64,000 nt of DNA, taken from positions 1,178,001 to 1,242,000 of the forward strand of contig OZ023198.1 in assembly GCA_963995505.1 (NCBI GenBank). Reading direction: 5' to 3'. The DNA is from Hypericum androsaemum. Its lineage: Eukaryota; Streptophyta; Magnoliopsida; Malpighiales; Hypericaceae. The first letter of the stretch is position 1; each line of letters starts with the position of its first letter. The position numbers and the translations under genes were made by a program. The notes below the pieces were generated by a model that did not search any database, had not been told where the DNA came from, and saw only the letters and a program-made list of their open reading frames with translations. Below are positions 34,720 through 46,428 of the stretch, one piece after another.

Positions 34720-35469
34720 ATGTCAATTCCGAAACTGCCCCTACTCCTAAAACCGTTTCTAATCTCCATCCTCCTCTCCCTCTCCTTCCTCACCTTCTTC
34801 ACCCTCCTCCACTCCGCCTTCCTCTCCTCCCCCCGCCGGCCCTCTCCCCCGCCGTCCCCGGACTCGGAGCTCCGGATCCGGCCCGGATACACCTCCTACG
34901 ACTCCTACATCCAGCGCCAGCTCAACAAGACACTAAACCCTAGGCTCCGCCAGATCTGGATGACCCGCGACTGGGACCGAAAGGTCCGCGTCTTCTCCTC
35001 CTTCTTCGCCTCCCTCAAGTCCCGCGGCCTCCTCGCCAACTCCTCCCGCTCGCTCTCCATCGGCGCGCGCGTCGGCCAGGAGGTCGCCGCGCTCCGTCTC
35101 ATCGGCGTCGCGGACTCCGTCGGGATCGACCTCGTGCCTTCGCCGCCGCTCGTTGTCCGGGGGGACTTCCACGCGCAGCCCTTCCCGAACGCGTCCTTCG
35201 ACTTCGAGTTCTCCAACGTCTTCGACCACGCGCTCTATCCCGATCGCTTCGTCGCCGAGATCGAGCGGACGCTCCGCCCCGGCGGCGTCTGCGTCCTCCA
35301 CGTGTCCATCTCCCACCGCGCCGACAAGTACTCCGCCAACGACCTATTCAGCGTCGCCCCCCTCCGGCGACTCTTCCGGAACTCCGACCTCGTCGAGGTT
35401 AGGGCGGTTGATGGCTTCGGCCTCGACACGGAGGTCGTTTTCAGGAAGAAGAAGAAAAAGACCAATTGA
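34720..35469 (+). CDS. Membrane-anchored SAM-dependent methyltransferase-like protein
   Basis: This is a single-exon gene of 249 aa. An N-terminal hydrophobic segment (residues 7-33, LLLKPFLISILLSLSFLTFF) looks like a signal anchor. It is followed by a Ser/Pro stem, as in Golgi or ER type II proteins. The C-terminal half has class I methyltransferase features: a motif I-like SIGARVGQEVAAL, an acidic strand end GVADSVGIDLVP, DFHAQPFPNASFDFEFSNV (motif II-III region) and IERTLRPGGVCVLHV (motif IV-V). The glycine-rich SAM loop is degenerate, so activity is not assured. The coding sequence is very GC-rich, with C or G at most third positions, unlike its neighbours. It resembles the uncharacterised Arabidopsis At4g24805 family. 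Its substrate is unknown. Confidence 0.8.
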   Translation: MSIPKLPLLLKPFLISILLSLSFLTFFTLLHSAFLSSPRRPSPPPSPDSELRIRPGYTSYDSYIQRQLNKTLNPRLRQIWMTRDWDRKVRVFSSFFASLKSRGLLANSSRSLSIGARVGQEVAALRLIGVADSVGIDLVPSPPLVVRGDFHAQPFPNASFDFEFSNVFDHALYPDRFVAEIERTLRPGGVCVLHVSISHRADKYSANDLFSVAPLRRLFRNSDLVEVRAVDGFGLDTEVVFRKKKKKTN

Positions 35470-36061
35470 TTCTTTTTTTCTTTTCCTTTTTTCGTGCCTA
35501 TAGCTGTATGTATAATTCTTTTTTTATTCGATTGGGTTAATTCTTCTTTGCTGTTATTATTAATATCGTCCATTCTTTTGATGTACGGGAAAGAAAAAAT
35601 AAAGAGTAATTAACACGATATACACATTTCACGGAATTCCTTCTCTCATCGTCTCATTTACTTTTTTATATTATATTTCAGTTGTCTTGGTATTATTTAA
35701 AGAAAAAAATTGAACTGTCAAGTCGTTATAAATATTTTTTGGACTATAATGCCCTTAAATGACAACGCGATTGCTAATTTTAATTTCTTTATGTTTGGAG
35801 AAAGGAAGGGGTATTTTAGATCTTTACACGTAATGTTATAATAGCTAGAAAATATTATTAATTAGTCCTAAATGCGTATTCAGTAAACACTGAAGAATCG
35901 GAATTGTTTTATCCTAAATATTATCATGGGGCCATTTGTTAGTTTTCTAGAGAAAATTAATTTTTATATTTTTATAGGAAATACAATTTTGTTATTTTAA
36001 TTTTCGATGTTGAGTAAATCAATTTGTTAGAATTGCTCTGAAAATTTAACTTCGACACTTT
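35470..36061. other. 3' UTR and intergenic DNA
   Basis: This is AT-rich sequence after the TGA at 35469. Nothing was recognised. Confidence 0.45.
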
Positions 36062-36270
36062 TAAATGGGGTCTGTCGGTCCGGAATGCCCTTATTTCAAA
36101 TCGTTTGGACCAAAGGACATATGAGGACTTAAAAAAAAGGTTAAAATACATGGACGAAAATAAAAAAAGCCCGCACGCATGACAGAGGATCACCGATAAG
36201 CCATTATCAGAATCAGGACATGCCATTATCGATATTTTCAGTCCAAACAGTTTGGAATTGCCCCTTCACT
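36062..36270. repeat. Dispersed repeat related to the one at 25.5 kb
   Basis: It shares ggttaaaatacatggacgaaaataaaaaaa-type sequence, cat-acgccattatc blocks and edge motifs built on ccaaac-gtttggaat with 25470-25840. It shows no coding capacity. It sits about 320 bp upstream of the APE1L start codon. Confidence 0.5.
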
Positions 36271-36589
36271 TCGAACCCTATCCACACGCTTTTAAATGTC
36301 CCACCCGACTCGAAATTGTATTAGTCTGCTCAATAAATCCGATTACCTAATGACATAAACAAAAAATAAAATTCTTAGATTTTGTGTTCAACTCTACGAA
36401 TGAGTAAAAAATATTATTAAAGAGTCATCTATAAGATATGACCGGTTGGAGTGGGCTTGGATTATTATTTCTATTGAGCCCATTATTTTGTCGATTGGGC
36501 CTTGTGGATTTGCCCCAATTTCCCTTGTACAGCAGCTACTTTCAAAGAGCTCGTTCTCAACGACAAAGAAAAAGAGTCTCCGACGAAAG

Positions 36590-39500
36590 ATGAAGCGATT
36601 CTTCAAGCCGATAGAGAAGGAAGGATCGGCCAAGAAACCCACTCCCGACGCGACTAAGCGGGAGGAGCCTTTACACTCACAGGTAAGCGTCGAGGAGGAA
36701 CCCAACGACGAGAAGAAGAAGAAGAAGAAAGAGCCGCTAAAGTTCGTGACCTGGAACGCCAATAGCCTCCTCATTAGGGTGAAGAACGACTGGCCGGAGT
36801 TCTCTAGCTTCGTCTCTGCCCTTGACCCTGACGTCATTGCCCTTCAGGTCTCTCTCTCTCTCTCTCTCTCTCTGGGTTCGTGTGTGTGTGTCTAAAGTTG
36901 CGTACTTTCGCCAATGTGTAGGTTTTTTGCTAGAAAAGATGAAGTGGGTGCTTAATTATTCGGGTGTTTACTGTATTTTTTTTGTGTAGTTTGGTGGTTT
37001 CAAGCTGAGAAAGTTTTTTTTTTTTGGAAAAAATTTAGGCGGGTTGGCCTAAATTGGGCTTTGTTTCCTTCCCAAAACATAGTTTTTCTATTTCCGCAAA
37101 GGGGTGAGAATTTACCCACTGACCCCTGGGGAAACGAGGTAGTAACCGTTGCCATTCTACCCACCATGCATTGGTCCTGGTGGGTAAGTTTTGGTTTGCT
37201 TGGTTTTGCTAATTAGAGAGTTTGTTTGCTTGCTTGTTGAATTGTTTTGGTTCTTCTCCCTTTCGTTTTTCCTACCTCTAGTTGTCTGCATTTTTCTGTT
37301 TTTGCTGATATTGTTTGAAGCTATATGTAAAAGACCAGGTCGTGTGATGGTAAACGGTATATCAGCCTCTCCATCTTTTGGCTAGTGTACAAACCATTGT
37401 ACCGCTTCGGTGTGATATTGACGAGCTAACTCTTAGACACACGCTTTATGATATTTTGACATGTTTCTGAGGATGTTTGTGTCGAACAAGACCTCATGCC
37501 ATTGTATTAGTGGTTGCAGTTCCTAAGGAAATGATGTCCCATTTCATATTTCATTTCAAATTCGAACCCGGTCTACTTGTGCGAACCACAAGAGCTCTTA
37601 TTCTCAAATGTCTTGTCTCACCTCTTAACTAAGATAGGCCCTCTCAAACTGAAACGAGCATATGCTCGACTGTTCAAATCCAGGTAGAATCATCTGTAAT
37701 AGATTTGTTCAAACTGTTACATGGCAAGGTAAAGAAGGTGGAGTCATGGTTGACTAAAGTATTGGATTGAAGAGATTTCTTAATATGATATTATTTGTGG
37801 ATATTCTTGGGATGTCTCTTTTTTGGCCTACAATTCTGAATCAAGTTACGCGCACTTGGTATCTGTCTGTTTCAGTCTCATTATAAAATATTTAGTTGAT
37901 TTGGAATAGGCAACTGTCCGACCAAGAACATATCTAACTGGTCCAATGATAGGAAGTACGAATGCCAGCTGCTGGTTCTAAAGGTGCGCCTAAAAATCCA
38001 AGAGAATTGAAAGATGATACAAGTGCTTCGCGGGAGGAAAAAAAGGTAGATACTCTTTACTTCTCCGTGCATTCTTTTCTACTTTATGCACACGGGCATG
38101 CATGAACGCCAAGCTACTTGACTCTATGCAGTAACGATATTGTATTGGCTTATTTTTAAGGATTCGTTATGTCTTCGCTCGTGGTTGCAAGTTTTCATTG
38201 TCCTAATGTACCACATAGTCAGTTCTAATCTACTTAAACTTTGTTCTTTTAGAAATGGAATGCAGAATGATATATTTTATGTCCAGAGGAAACCTGGGTT
38301 GCTTGGATCATGGGGCTGCAGACAGTAACAACTCCTCATGTAGTTATCGTTTGAAGATCTGCTGGCAAGATTTCTTTTGCTGCAACGAAAACACATGCTA
38401 AGCCTAAGCAATTGAAAGTGTTATTTTTGAGTGGTGGACATGGTTGTTGAATTTGATGACTTAGGATATGCTCTTGGTGTCAATTGTGCTGTATTCCTCT
38501 GATAGTTATCTAACCTCGCTGTGATCCATCAATATTCTTCTCTTTTGCTGTTTTTTCCTTCCCGATGTTCTTTCTTTGACCACCTTTCACTGATATGCAG
38601 ATATTAGTGCGTGCTCTGTCCAGTCCGCCATTTGGAAATTACCAAATTTGGTGGTCCCTTGCCGATTCAAAATATGCTGGGACTGCATTACTTGTAAAGA
38701 AATGCTTCCAGCCAATTAGGGTTTCTTTCAACCTTGACAGAACAGGTACTTGAACGATGAAACGTTTTGATGGCTGTTTCCGTTGATATGCATTTGCCCT
38801 CATTTTTTATTCCCTTTTTTTAACGATAGTCTTTCCTGTGGGATAAGAACCGATTACCAGTGGTCTGCCTTTTTGTTAGGTTCAAAACACGAACAGGATG
38901 GTCGTGTGATTTTCGCGGAATTCAAGAATTTCCATCTGTTGAACACATATGCACCAAATAATGGATGGAAAGAAGAGGAGAACTCATTTCAGAGAAGAAG
39001 GAAGTGGGATAAACGGATGCTAGAATTTGTTGTCCAACTGTCAGACAAACCTCTTATATGGTGTGGCGACCTGAATTGCAGGTTGGCATCTGTCCTTCTT
39101 TTTGTGTAATATGTAGATTTCACTTTGAATTTGTTGCGCTTTTCAAGTAAAACTGTTCTGATCTTATGTTTTATTGTGTGTCCATCCCATGTAGCCACGA
39201 GGATATCGATGTGAGTCATCCAGAATTTTTTAGTACAGCAAAGCTTAATGGTTATGTTCCTCCAAACAAAGAGGTAGTCATACTTTTTGGTGTTTTCCGT
39301 ACATGTTTACACAGTTTTTACTGTCTGAGAAATGCTTTTGAAAGATTGTTTCATGTGAAATCCTCTGCTCAAGATAGGTTAAAAGATACTCCTTTTTATG
39401 CTCCTGTTCTAAGATGCTTACTCTTTTCGAGCTTAGTTTTTTGTTCCATCATTTTTATTAAATGTTCGATGCAACTCATTTTGTTGTTGTAGGATTGTGG

Positions 39501-40571
39501 ACAGCCAGGATTCACCTTAAGTGAGAGAAGGCGCTTCGGTACCATATTGAAAGAGTCAGTCAATCTGAAAAGCTTGTTCAGTCATGTTTGAGTTAGCTTT
39601 TGCATTTGCATATGCCAAATTGACGCCAAACTAAAATTGACTTCTTCTCATACCCAACTCACCCCGTCAAGAATAAAAAGCACGTGCTTGTGCGCGCACA
39701 TATTCAAGGACTAATTTCCGGGGAAGAAGTGATTAACTTGCTATTGTTTTGTTGCATAGGGTGATAGGTTTGCGAACGGTGATAGCAATTTGAGGAAGTT
39801 TCATCTTTTTACCGTTGGTCAGATTTCTCATTCTATTGTACCAGCCTTGATTAGATGTTTCTGGTGCTCAGGGGGAAGTTAATAGATGCATACAGATATT
39901 TACACAAGGAGAAAGACATGGAGCGTGGCTTCTCGTGGTCGGGAAACCCTATTGGAAAGTAAGAAACAAGCGCTTCATCACTGGTCAATTCGACAACACA
40001 TATCCCAACTTTCATCTCCAAATCCAAGATGTTGCATTAGAAAGTGAGTTGGTCGTATTTTGCTGTTGGGCTGTCTCTTGCAGGTATAGGGGGAAGCGGA
40101 TGCGAATTGACTACTTCTTAGCTTCCGAAAAGCTGAAAGATCGGATTGTTTCCTGTGAAATGCATGGGCAGGGTATAGAATTACAAGGTGCCCGTTACAG
40201 ATCTCTCCATCCTTCTCTTCATCTTTATTCTTCCTCGTCTTGTCTTGCTGCTCGAGACTAGTAGTTATTTGCATCGATAACCGCTCTGCTATGACTAGAA
40301 TTTGTTACTTCTTAGCTTTCAGCATTTCTTACACATCCCCACCGCGCATATTAGACGAAGACCCACTGCTGCTTTGTTCTTGGACTGTATAAATCGCCAT
40401 ACTCACATCGAATTTGTGCTTGCTTACTTCCGCCTACCGCCTTTACACTCTCGTCGTCCTTCCATCACCTGATGTTTTTACTGAACACAATGCAATTATC
40501 CGACAGGTTTCTACGGGAGTGACCACTGTCCAGTCTCGCTCGAGCTTTCGCCATCCGAACCTGACTCTTAG
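36590..40571 (+). CDS. APE1L: AP endonuclease APE1L (exonuclease III family)
   Basis: The nine exons are 36590-36847, 37953-38045, 38601-38745, 38880-39081, 39195-39273, 39493-39554, 39872-39958, 40084-40187 and 40507-40571. All introns are GT-AG and the total is 1095 nt (364 aa). The enzyme cuts DNA 5' of abasic sites in base-excision repair and cleans blocked 3' ends. Visible exonuclease III motifs are FVTWNANSL (I), QEVRM with the metal-binding Glu at residue 87 (II), LLNTYAPNNGW (III), WCGDLNCSH (IV), MRIDYFL (V) and GSDHCPV with the catalytic His (VI). All key residues are present. The N terminus has a lysine cluster (DEKKKKKKE), a likely nuclear signal. The start MKRFFKPIEKE matches Arabidopsis At3g48425. 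An in-frame upstream ATG (36446) was not used because homology begins at 36590. Intron 1 opens with a (CT)n tract. Confidence 0.94.
36848..36895 (+). repeat. (CT)n and (GT)n microsatellites at the intron 1 donor of APE1L
   Basis: The exon 1 donor CAG/GTCTCTCT runs straight into about 12 CT repeats. A (GT)n run follows near 36884-36892. Length change here would alter the sequence right after the splice donor. Confidence 0.85.
37540..37650 (-). mobile_element. SINE-like element in APE1L intron 1
   Basis: On the minus strand there is a box A-like tagttaagaggtgag (about 37639-37625) and, roughly 60 nt on, a box B-like gggttcgaatt (about 37573-37563). An AT-rich tail (tttcatttcaaatatga on the minus strand) follows. 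This matches the internal RNA polymerase III promoter of tRNA-derived SINEs. Target-site duplications were not found, so the limits are approximate. Confidence 0.4.
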
Positions 40572-41706
40572 GAGGAAGGAACTGGTTGGATGTACAGGAC
40601 ACACTGTACTTAGTTGTGATGAGGGACTCACTGTACTTAGTTCTGGATCCATTTGGCTTGACATAAAATACTATTGAGGTTTAATCTAGTTTGAATTAGT
40701 CTCTAGTTATACAAAATGTACTATTAGGTTATTCTTAGATCGATTTTAGCGAATTCGGCTTTCACATGGAGCAAAAAATTATCAACGGATTTGACAAAAA
40801 ATTACTTATAAAAAAATAAAAAAGACTCTACAATTTCGTATTTCTGTGATATCTCTAAATTTGGCTCTAAAAAAGGGTTACATTCGAGTTGCAAGTCTCG
40901 ACAGTTTGAGGACTATCACAGTTGACGATTTTCGTAGCGAATCTGAAAAATAAGAAGATTTTTAGGCAATGTCTAGGTGGAATGAAGAAAGTGTATAGAA
41001 CTTGAATACCTCTTGACTTAAAACTTTTTCAAACAAAAATGAAAAAGAAACTGGCGGTCACTGTTAACCAAAATCAATTCTTGTAGTAGTAAATAATGCT
41101 TTTTCCTTCGTAATGGTGATGAAGATACATTAAGTGTCTATTTTGATTCGGATCGAATTTGTTTAGACTAAAAAATAGTTCCTCATTACGGATCGGGTCC
41201 CTTCTTAGAGACCATAATTTTATTTTGGGACCAGGCAAAAATAATATGTTTTGAATAGAAATTAACAACATAGGTAACCACGACCAAACCGTCCTCTGAT
41301 TAATTAATCAATAACATACCATACGGGGCATCAAATTAAAGTCATCAAAATGGGATTTCACAATACGATTTTTTTTATTTTCTCCCGATAAGAATCAAAT
41401 CTCAAATATCTCTCTTTTCTTAATGATCGAAATGAGATTTCTCAATATGTAATTGTTTATTTAGAATCTAAACATTGTTCGACTCTAATTTAGTCGTGAT
41501 TATAACTTGCACAAAAATAGATGAAACGTTTTTTATGTTGCCTTGCCCCCTTTTCAGAATTAGTGGGTGCATTTCACAAGTACGAAGATTCATGCTTAGA
41601 CGTGGAAATAGTGGGATTCACTCGCTAATTTAATGTCAAAATGTTAACGATTCTAAAGAGTCGTAAAATGTCTAATCTACATTTAAGCAAATTTTAATAC
41701 AACATC
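40572..41706. other. Intergenic DNA between APE1L and Copia element 2
   Basis: The first few hundred bases are probably the APE1L 3' UTR. The remainder is AT-rich with no recognised feature. Confidence 0.5.
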
Positions 41707-41711
41707 CAACT

Positions 41712-41943
41712 TCTAGAAAATAGTGTAATGCTTAATTTATTCTGTCAAGAGGTACGTCATAAATAGTCAAAGGTTTACAAAGGCTCCTAAACTGACTTGC
41801 AAGGAAAAAGGAACTAAATCAAATACAAAAGATAAGTAACTAGGTGATATGGTTGTGTCCTACTAGGACTTATTCTGATAAGGAAAACAACGGAACGTGA
41901 AGCTCAAGGAAAATCTCCAAATAATCAGGCGTGATCTCCTTCA
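41712..41943 (-). repeat. 3' LTR of Copia element 2
   Basis: This 232-bp LTR starts on + with tctagaaaatagtgtaat and ends ctccttca. It is very similar to the right LTR. Confidence 0.9.
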
Positions 41944-41950
41944 CTCCTCC

Positions 41951-42841
41951 TCAAATTGGCGCATGGAGATTCGTAATGCTCAACTTGCCAAGCAGGAAAT
42001 GGAAACGGTGGAGTCCGAGTGCTTTGGTGAAGAAATCAGCTAATTGTCCAGCACTATCAATTTTGCGAGGGGAGATTTCATTTGATTGAATTCGTTCACG
42101 AACAAAATAACAGTCCATTTCGACATGCTTAGTGCATTCGTGATAGACATGATTGGCTGCAATGTGGAGAGCGGCCTGGTTGTCACAATAGAGGGGCGTC
42201 GGTATAGTTTGTGGAACCCGCAACTCGTGAAGCAACCATCTAAGCCATAGTAGCTCGCTAACGGTGGCGGCCATTGCTCAATACTCGGCCTCTGCAGAGG
42301 AACGAGCAACCACTGATTATTTCTTCGTACGCCATGAAATTGGCGCACCACCAAATAAGATGAAATAGCATGTCCTGGACCTTCGAGTCATAAGACAGCC
42401 GCCCCAATCAGCATCACAGTAAGCAGTGAGGTAAGGCTGGCCGATGGAAGGAAGAAAGATCCCTTGTCTGGGGAATTCCTTAAGGTAATGCAGCACGCGC
42501 TCCGCAGCATCAGCATGGACTTGATGGGGATTGGTGACAAACTGGCTCAAGATGCTGACAACATATGCAATGTCAGGTCGGGTGACCGTGAGGTAAAGAA
42601 GGCGACCGACCAGATGCCGATAACGACCGCCATCCACCAAAGCCGTAGTACTGGAATCAGTCATTTGGTGATTTTGCTCAATCGGGAAGGAACTGGGACG
42701 CCCGCCTAGCTTCTTGCAATCTTTGAGAATGTCGAGTGTGTATTTGCATTGGCTAAGTACCAACCCATACCAACCCATCAGCAGAGCGTACAGCTTCGAT
42801 CCCCAAGAAATACTTGAGGGCACCGAGATCCTTAATTCCAA
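41951..42841 (-). pseudogene. Copia element 2 RNase H region
   Basis: The 42841-42317 frame contains TRPDIAYVVSILSQF and YCDADWGGC with the first RNase H Asp. The 42274-41951 frame contains LYCDNQAALHIAANHVYHEC and the terminal ADFFTKAL. A stop between them breaks the S-A-E-A-E-Y-type motif (the cca ttgctcaatac region near 42275-42285). Confidence 0.8.
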
Positions 42842-43564
42842 ATTTGTTGTCCAAATAGGCTGTCACTTCCTTAATTTTTGCATGAGAATTGCCGGCCAAG
42901 AGCACATCGTCCACGTAAATTAGAGCAAAAATGAGGGTGTGATCTTGGGCAAACCAAAAGAGAGAAGTGTCAGAATGACATTGATGAAACCCGATTTGTA
43001 GCAGAGATTGTGTAAACTTATAGTACCAATTTCGTAAAGCCTGGCGGAGACCATAAAGAGACTTGTGTAAGCGACAAACCCTCGTATCATATGGAGAGGA
43101 ATAGTCGAGTAGAAGCTTCATATAAACGACTTCATGTAAATCGCCATGCAAGAAGGCATTATTAACGTCAAGCTGAGTGATGTACCATCTTCGCTGGACT
43201 GCCACCGTGAGCAAACAACGCACGGTGACCAGCTTGGCCACTGGTGCGAATGTGTCGTGAAAATCAATACCTTCAATTTGAGTATAGCCTTTCGCAACCA
43301 GACAGGCCTTGTAGCATTCAACTTCACCATCGAGCAAACAACGCACGGTGACCAGCTTGGCCACTGGTGCGAATGTGTCATGAAAATTGATACCTTCAAT
43401 TTGAGTATAGCATTTCGCAACCAGACAGGCCTTGTAGCATTCAACTTCACCATCGAGCTTGTATTTGACTTTGTACATTTCGAGTCAATTGCCTTCTTAC
43501 CTGGTTGTAGGAATTCGAGAGTCCATGTTCCATTGGCCACAAGAGCTCGGATTTCTCGCGTCAT
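42753..43564 (-). pseudogene. Copia element 2 reverse transcriptase with 41-codon internal duplication
   Basis: RT fingers and palm are visible: the QLDVNNAFLHGDL catalytic Asp region, the LYGLRQALRNWY block and the YVDD box. A 123-bp unit (43209-43331 and 43332-43454) is duplicated head-to-tail in frame, repeating DGEVECYKACLVAKxYTQIE through KLVTVRCLL. The reading then shifts frame near 42760. The duplication would insert extra residues in the fingers region and almost certainly inactivates the enzyme. Confidence 0.85.
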
Positions 43565-44080
43565 TGCTTCTCGCCAGTGCGCATATTTAATAGCCTAAAA
43601 GTAGGTTTCAGGCTCATCATGTTGTGTGATGGCCACAAGAAAAGCTTTATGACTGTCAGAAAATCGTGAGTACAAAATAAAATGAGTAAGAGGATATACT
43701 ACCGAGTGCCTAGAAGGAAGTGTAGGACGTGGTAGGGCATTGGAGGGTGGCAAGCATGTCTCAAATTGTTCAAGGTGTTGAGGGACCTGTCTAGCCCGAG
43801 TACTGCGATGGAGAGCTAAGGAACTTTGTTCCTCGATATTGGTTATCGACGGGACCATTTCCGTTGGATTTTCCAAATCTGGGTTCCCATTCGCATTGTC
43901 CACAATAGGCGATGCAACATCATCAGGAGGGGCAGCTGGTTGCCTTAATTTTGTCGTAGGAACATCATCAACCAAGGTGTCCAAAGAAGGCATTAACAAT
44001 GGCATTTCGTCTGTGTTGGACGTTTCTTTAAAAGGGTAGATGTGCTCCATAAAAGTTACGTCTCTTGTGTGATAAACTCG

Positions 44081-45330
44081 TTACTTTTTCAAGTCAAAAA
44101 CACGATATCCCTTTTGACCTTCTGGGTAGCCCACAAAAATACATCGACGACTCCTTTCATGGAATTTGTCTCTATGAGCAGCCAGAATATGCACATAAAC
44201 GAGGCAACCAAAAGATCTCAAATGATTATAAGTCGGGTCTTTGCCAAAAAGTACCTCATATGGTATTTTGTTGGCGGCCTTGGTTGATAGTCGATTAATT
44301 AGGTAGACCGCTGTGAGCACACTTTCACCCCAAAATCGAATTGGCATGGCAGAATGAAATAATAATGCTCAAGCAGTTTCCAAAATGTATCGATGCTTGC
44401 GCTCTACAATACCATTTTGTTGAGGCGTGTAGGGACAAGAAGTTTGTAGCAGTATTCTCTTTTGCCTATAAAAATCCATCATAACTTGTGATTGGAACTC
44501 CAACCCATTATCCGTCCTTATTTTATGCACATTCTTATGAAATTGCGTCTCAACCATGTTACAAAACATAATTAAAAATTGTGCAACGTCAGACTTATAA
44601 CGCATGAGATATACCCAAACTCCACGACTGTAATCATCCATAATTGACAAGAAGTAATGTGCACCAGAGAGAGAAGCATTTTTATATGGGCCCCAAATGT
44701 CGCAATGAATTAGAGCAAAGCATGATTCAGTCTTGATCGAACTACTTGGAAAAGGAGAGCGGGTCTCCTTAGCCCGTAAGCATGCATCACATAAAAGTTT
44801 GTGATCTAAGTGAATTGTCTTACACAACTTTTGTAATTTTCCAAACTTCTCAAATGAAGGGTGTCCAAGTCTTTCGTGCCATGTGCTTGCCGATGCCCTG
44901 TTGCCGACATGCATTGCCACCCCCACTTTAGAAGCCTGTTCCAGTAGGTATAGCCCACCACGATGCCTAGCCACTCCAATCAGGGTCCTCAAAGGTAGGT
45001 CCTGCAATACACATAAGTTTGCAACAAAGGTTAGGGCACAGTTCATGCCTTTAAATAATCGGTGGACAGAAATTAAATTACACTGGAATGTGGGAATATA
45101 TAAGACATCTTTCAATATGATTCCATTTGAGAGATGAACATCCCTTATTCCTTCCACTGGAACATGATCACCAGTAGGAATCTTCACTGGTGTGTTGCCA
45201 GTTAACTTATAGAACCTGAAAATAGATGAGCATCACAAGATATATGTTCCGTGGCTCCGAAATCTATAATCCATGAGCGTTGCCCTATTCTCGTACCCGC
45301 CATGTGGACTTCAGCACTCGAGTCTCGGAC
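44081..45330 (-). pseudogene. Copia element 2 protease remnant and integrase
   Basis: Near 45250 a protease-like WIIDFGATEHIS precedes a stop. Its usual D-S-G is D-F-G here. Integrase occupies 45187-44369 and 44347-44081. It has the HHCC site (WHERLGHP, then CDAC), the core acidic residues D (HCDIWGP), D (RTDNGLEF) and E (NGIVERKH), and the C-terminal FWGESVLTAVYLINR block. One stop or frameshift separates the two parts near 44360. Confidence 0.8.
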
Positions 45331-45447
45331 AACGAGGGCGCTCATCTCTCCCCCTTGTTTCAACACCTGTAGCAATCACGAGTATTGATCGGGAGAAAGG
45401 CCTGGTATTGGGCTTGCTTCCGCCTCCACTTTAGCTGCCTGTGGAGG

Positions 45448-46347
45448 CTATTTCTGAGCTCCAAGAAGTGCTCCTCGTCCTCTTTTATTGACATCGCAAT
45501 CATCATCTCTCCTCCACCAGTCCGGATATCCGACCAACTCAAAACATTGGTCTTTGGAGTGGTCCGACTTTGTGCAATGGCTGCAACCGATTTTCTCCTT
45601 TGGTACTATCTTCCGGTTGGGTGTCTCTTTCCCTGGTCGCTGATATCCTCCAGCTTGGAAGGCAGCAGCTTCTATTGTTGGCTGTCGAGAAGCCGAGATA
45701 TTTCGAGTCTGCTCCTCTTCAAGGATCATATGGTAAGCCTCTCCTAAGGTTGGTGGTGGCTTTGTGCTCAGGATCTGTGATTTTACCATTCCGAACATGT
45801 CGTCGAGTCCCATAAGAAACACGTAGAGGTGTTCTTGATCCCGTGCTACTGCATATTTGGATCTTGCCTCACAGGTGCACTCAGCCATCGGTGAGATGGA
45901 CTCTATTTCATCCCAAAGCGATCTCAACTTTGAAAAATAGGCTGAAACTGTCATCTTTTCTTTGTGAAGTAGCGATACGGATCTTCGCAGATCATAGGCC
46001 CTCGGCGCACTCGTCTTTTCGAAGCGCTCCTTCAGATCAATCTAGACCTCATGCGCGGATTTTGCGTACCTAAAGCTGCTTCGCACCTCCTTGTCAATGG
46101 CGATGGCAAGCCAGCCCTTGACCATCGCATCACAGCGTAACCAGCTATTGTAGAATTCAGAATTCGTCTCCGATTTTGATATGGCGCCGTCCACGAATCA
46201 GAGTTTGCTTTTGGCTAGGAGAAAATTGGTCATCTCTCCGACCCAATCTCTGTAGTTTCTTTCATTGAATTGCCCGGGGTTGTCGGAAGGATGCAAGAAG
46301 TACGACGACATCATGTCCGTCGCACCTCTGCTTCCGTTCTTTGACAT
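45448..46347 (-). pseudogene. Copia element 2 gag remnant
   Basis: The start at 46347 reads MSKNGSRGATDMMSSYFLHP. The Gag core FNERNYRDWVGEM follows. Stops interrupt the frame after FLLAKSKL and after YAKSAHEV. The 45954-45448 part is open and includes a CCHC zinc knuckle (CSHCTKSDHSKDQC). The protein would package the element's RNA but cannot be made full length. Confidence 0.8.
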
Positions 46348-46428
46348 TTTTTTTGTGTGGGATAAATTCTGCAGCGGGTGGCTTGTTTATTTGGTAGGCT
46401 TAGGTATTGAATTACTGCTCTGATACTA

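Noticed and set aside
34933..35573. Overlapping frames around the methyltransferase-like gene
   Set aside because: High GC content removes stop codons in all frames. Only the 34720 frame has a signal anchor and methyltransferase motifs.
36446..36589. Upstream in-frame ATG of the APE1L gene
   Set aside because: The added 48 residues have no similarity to the family, whereas MKRFFKPIEKE at 36590 matches the usual start and gives the family length of 364 aa.
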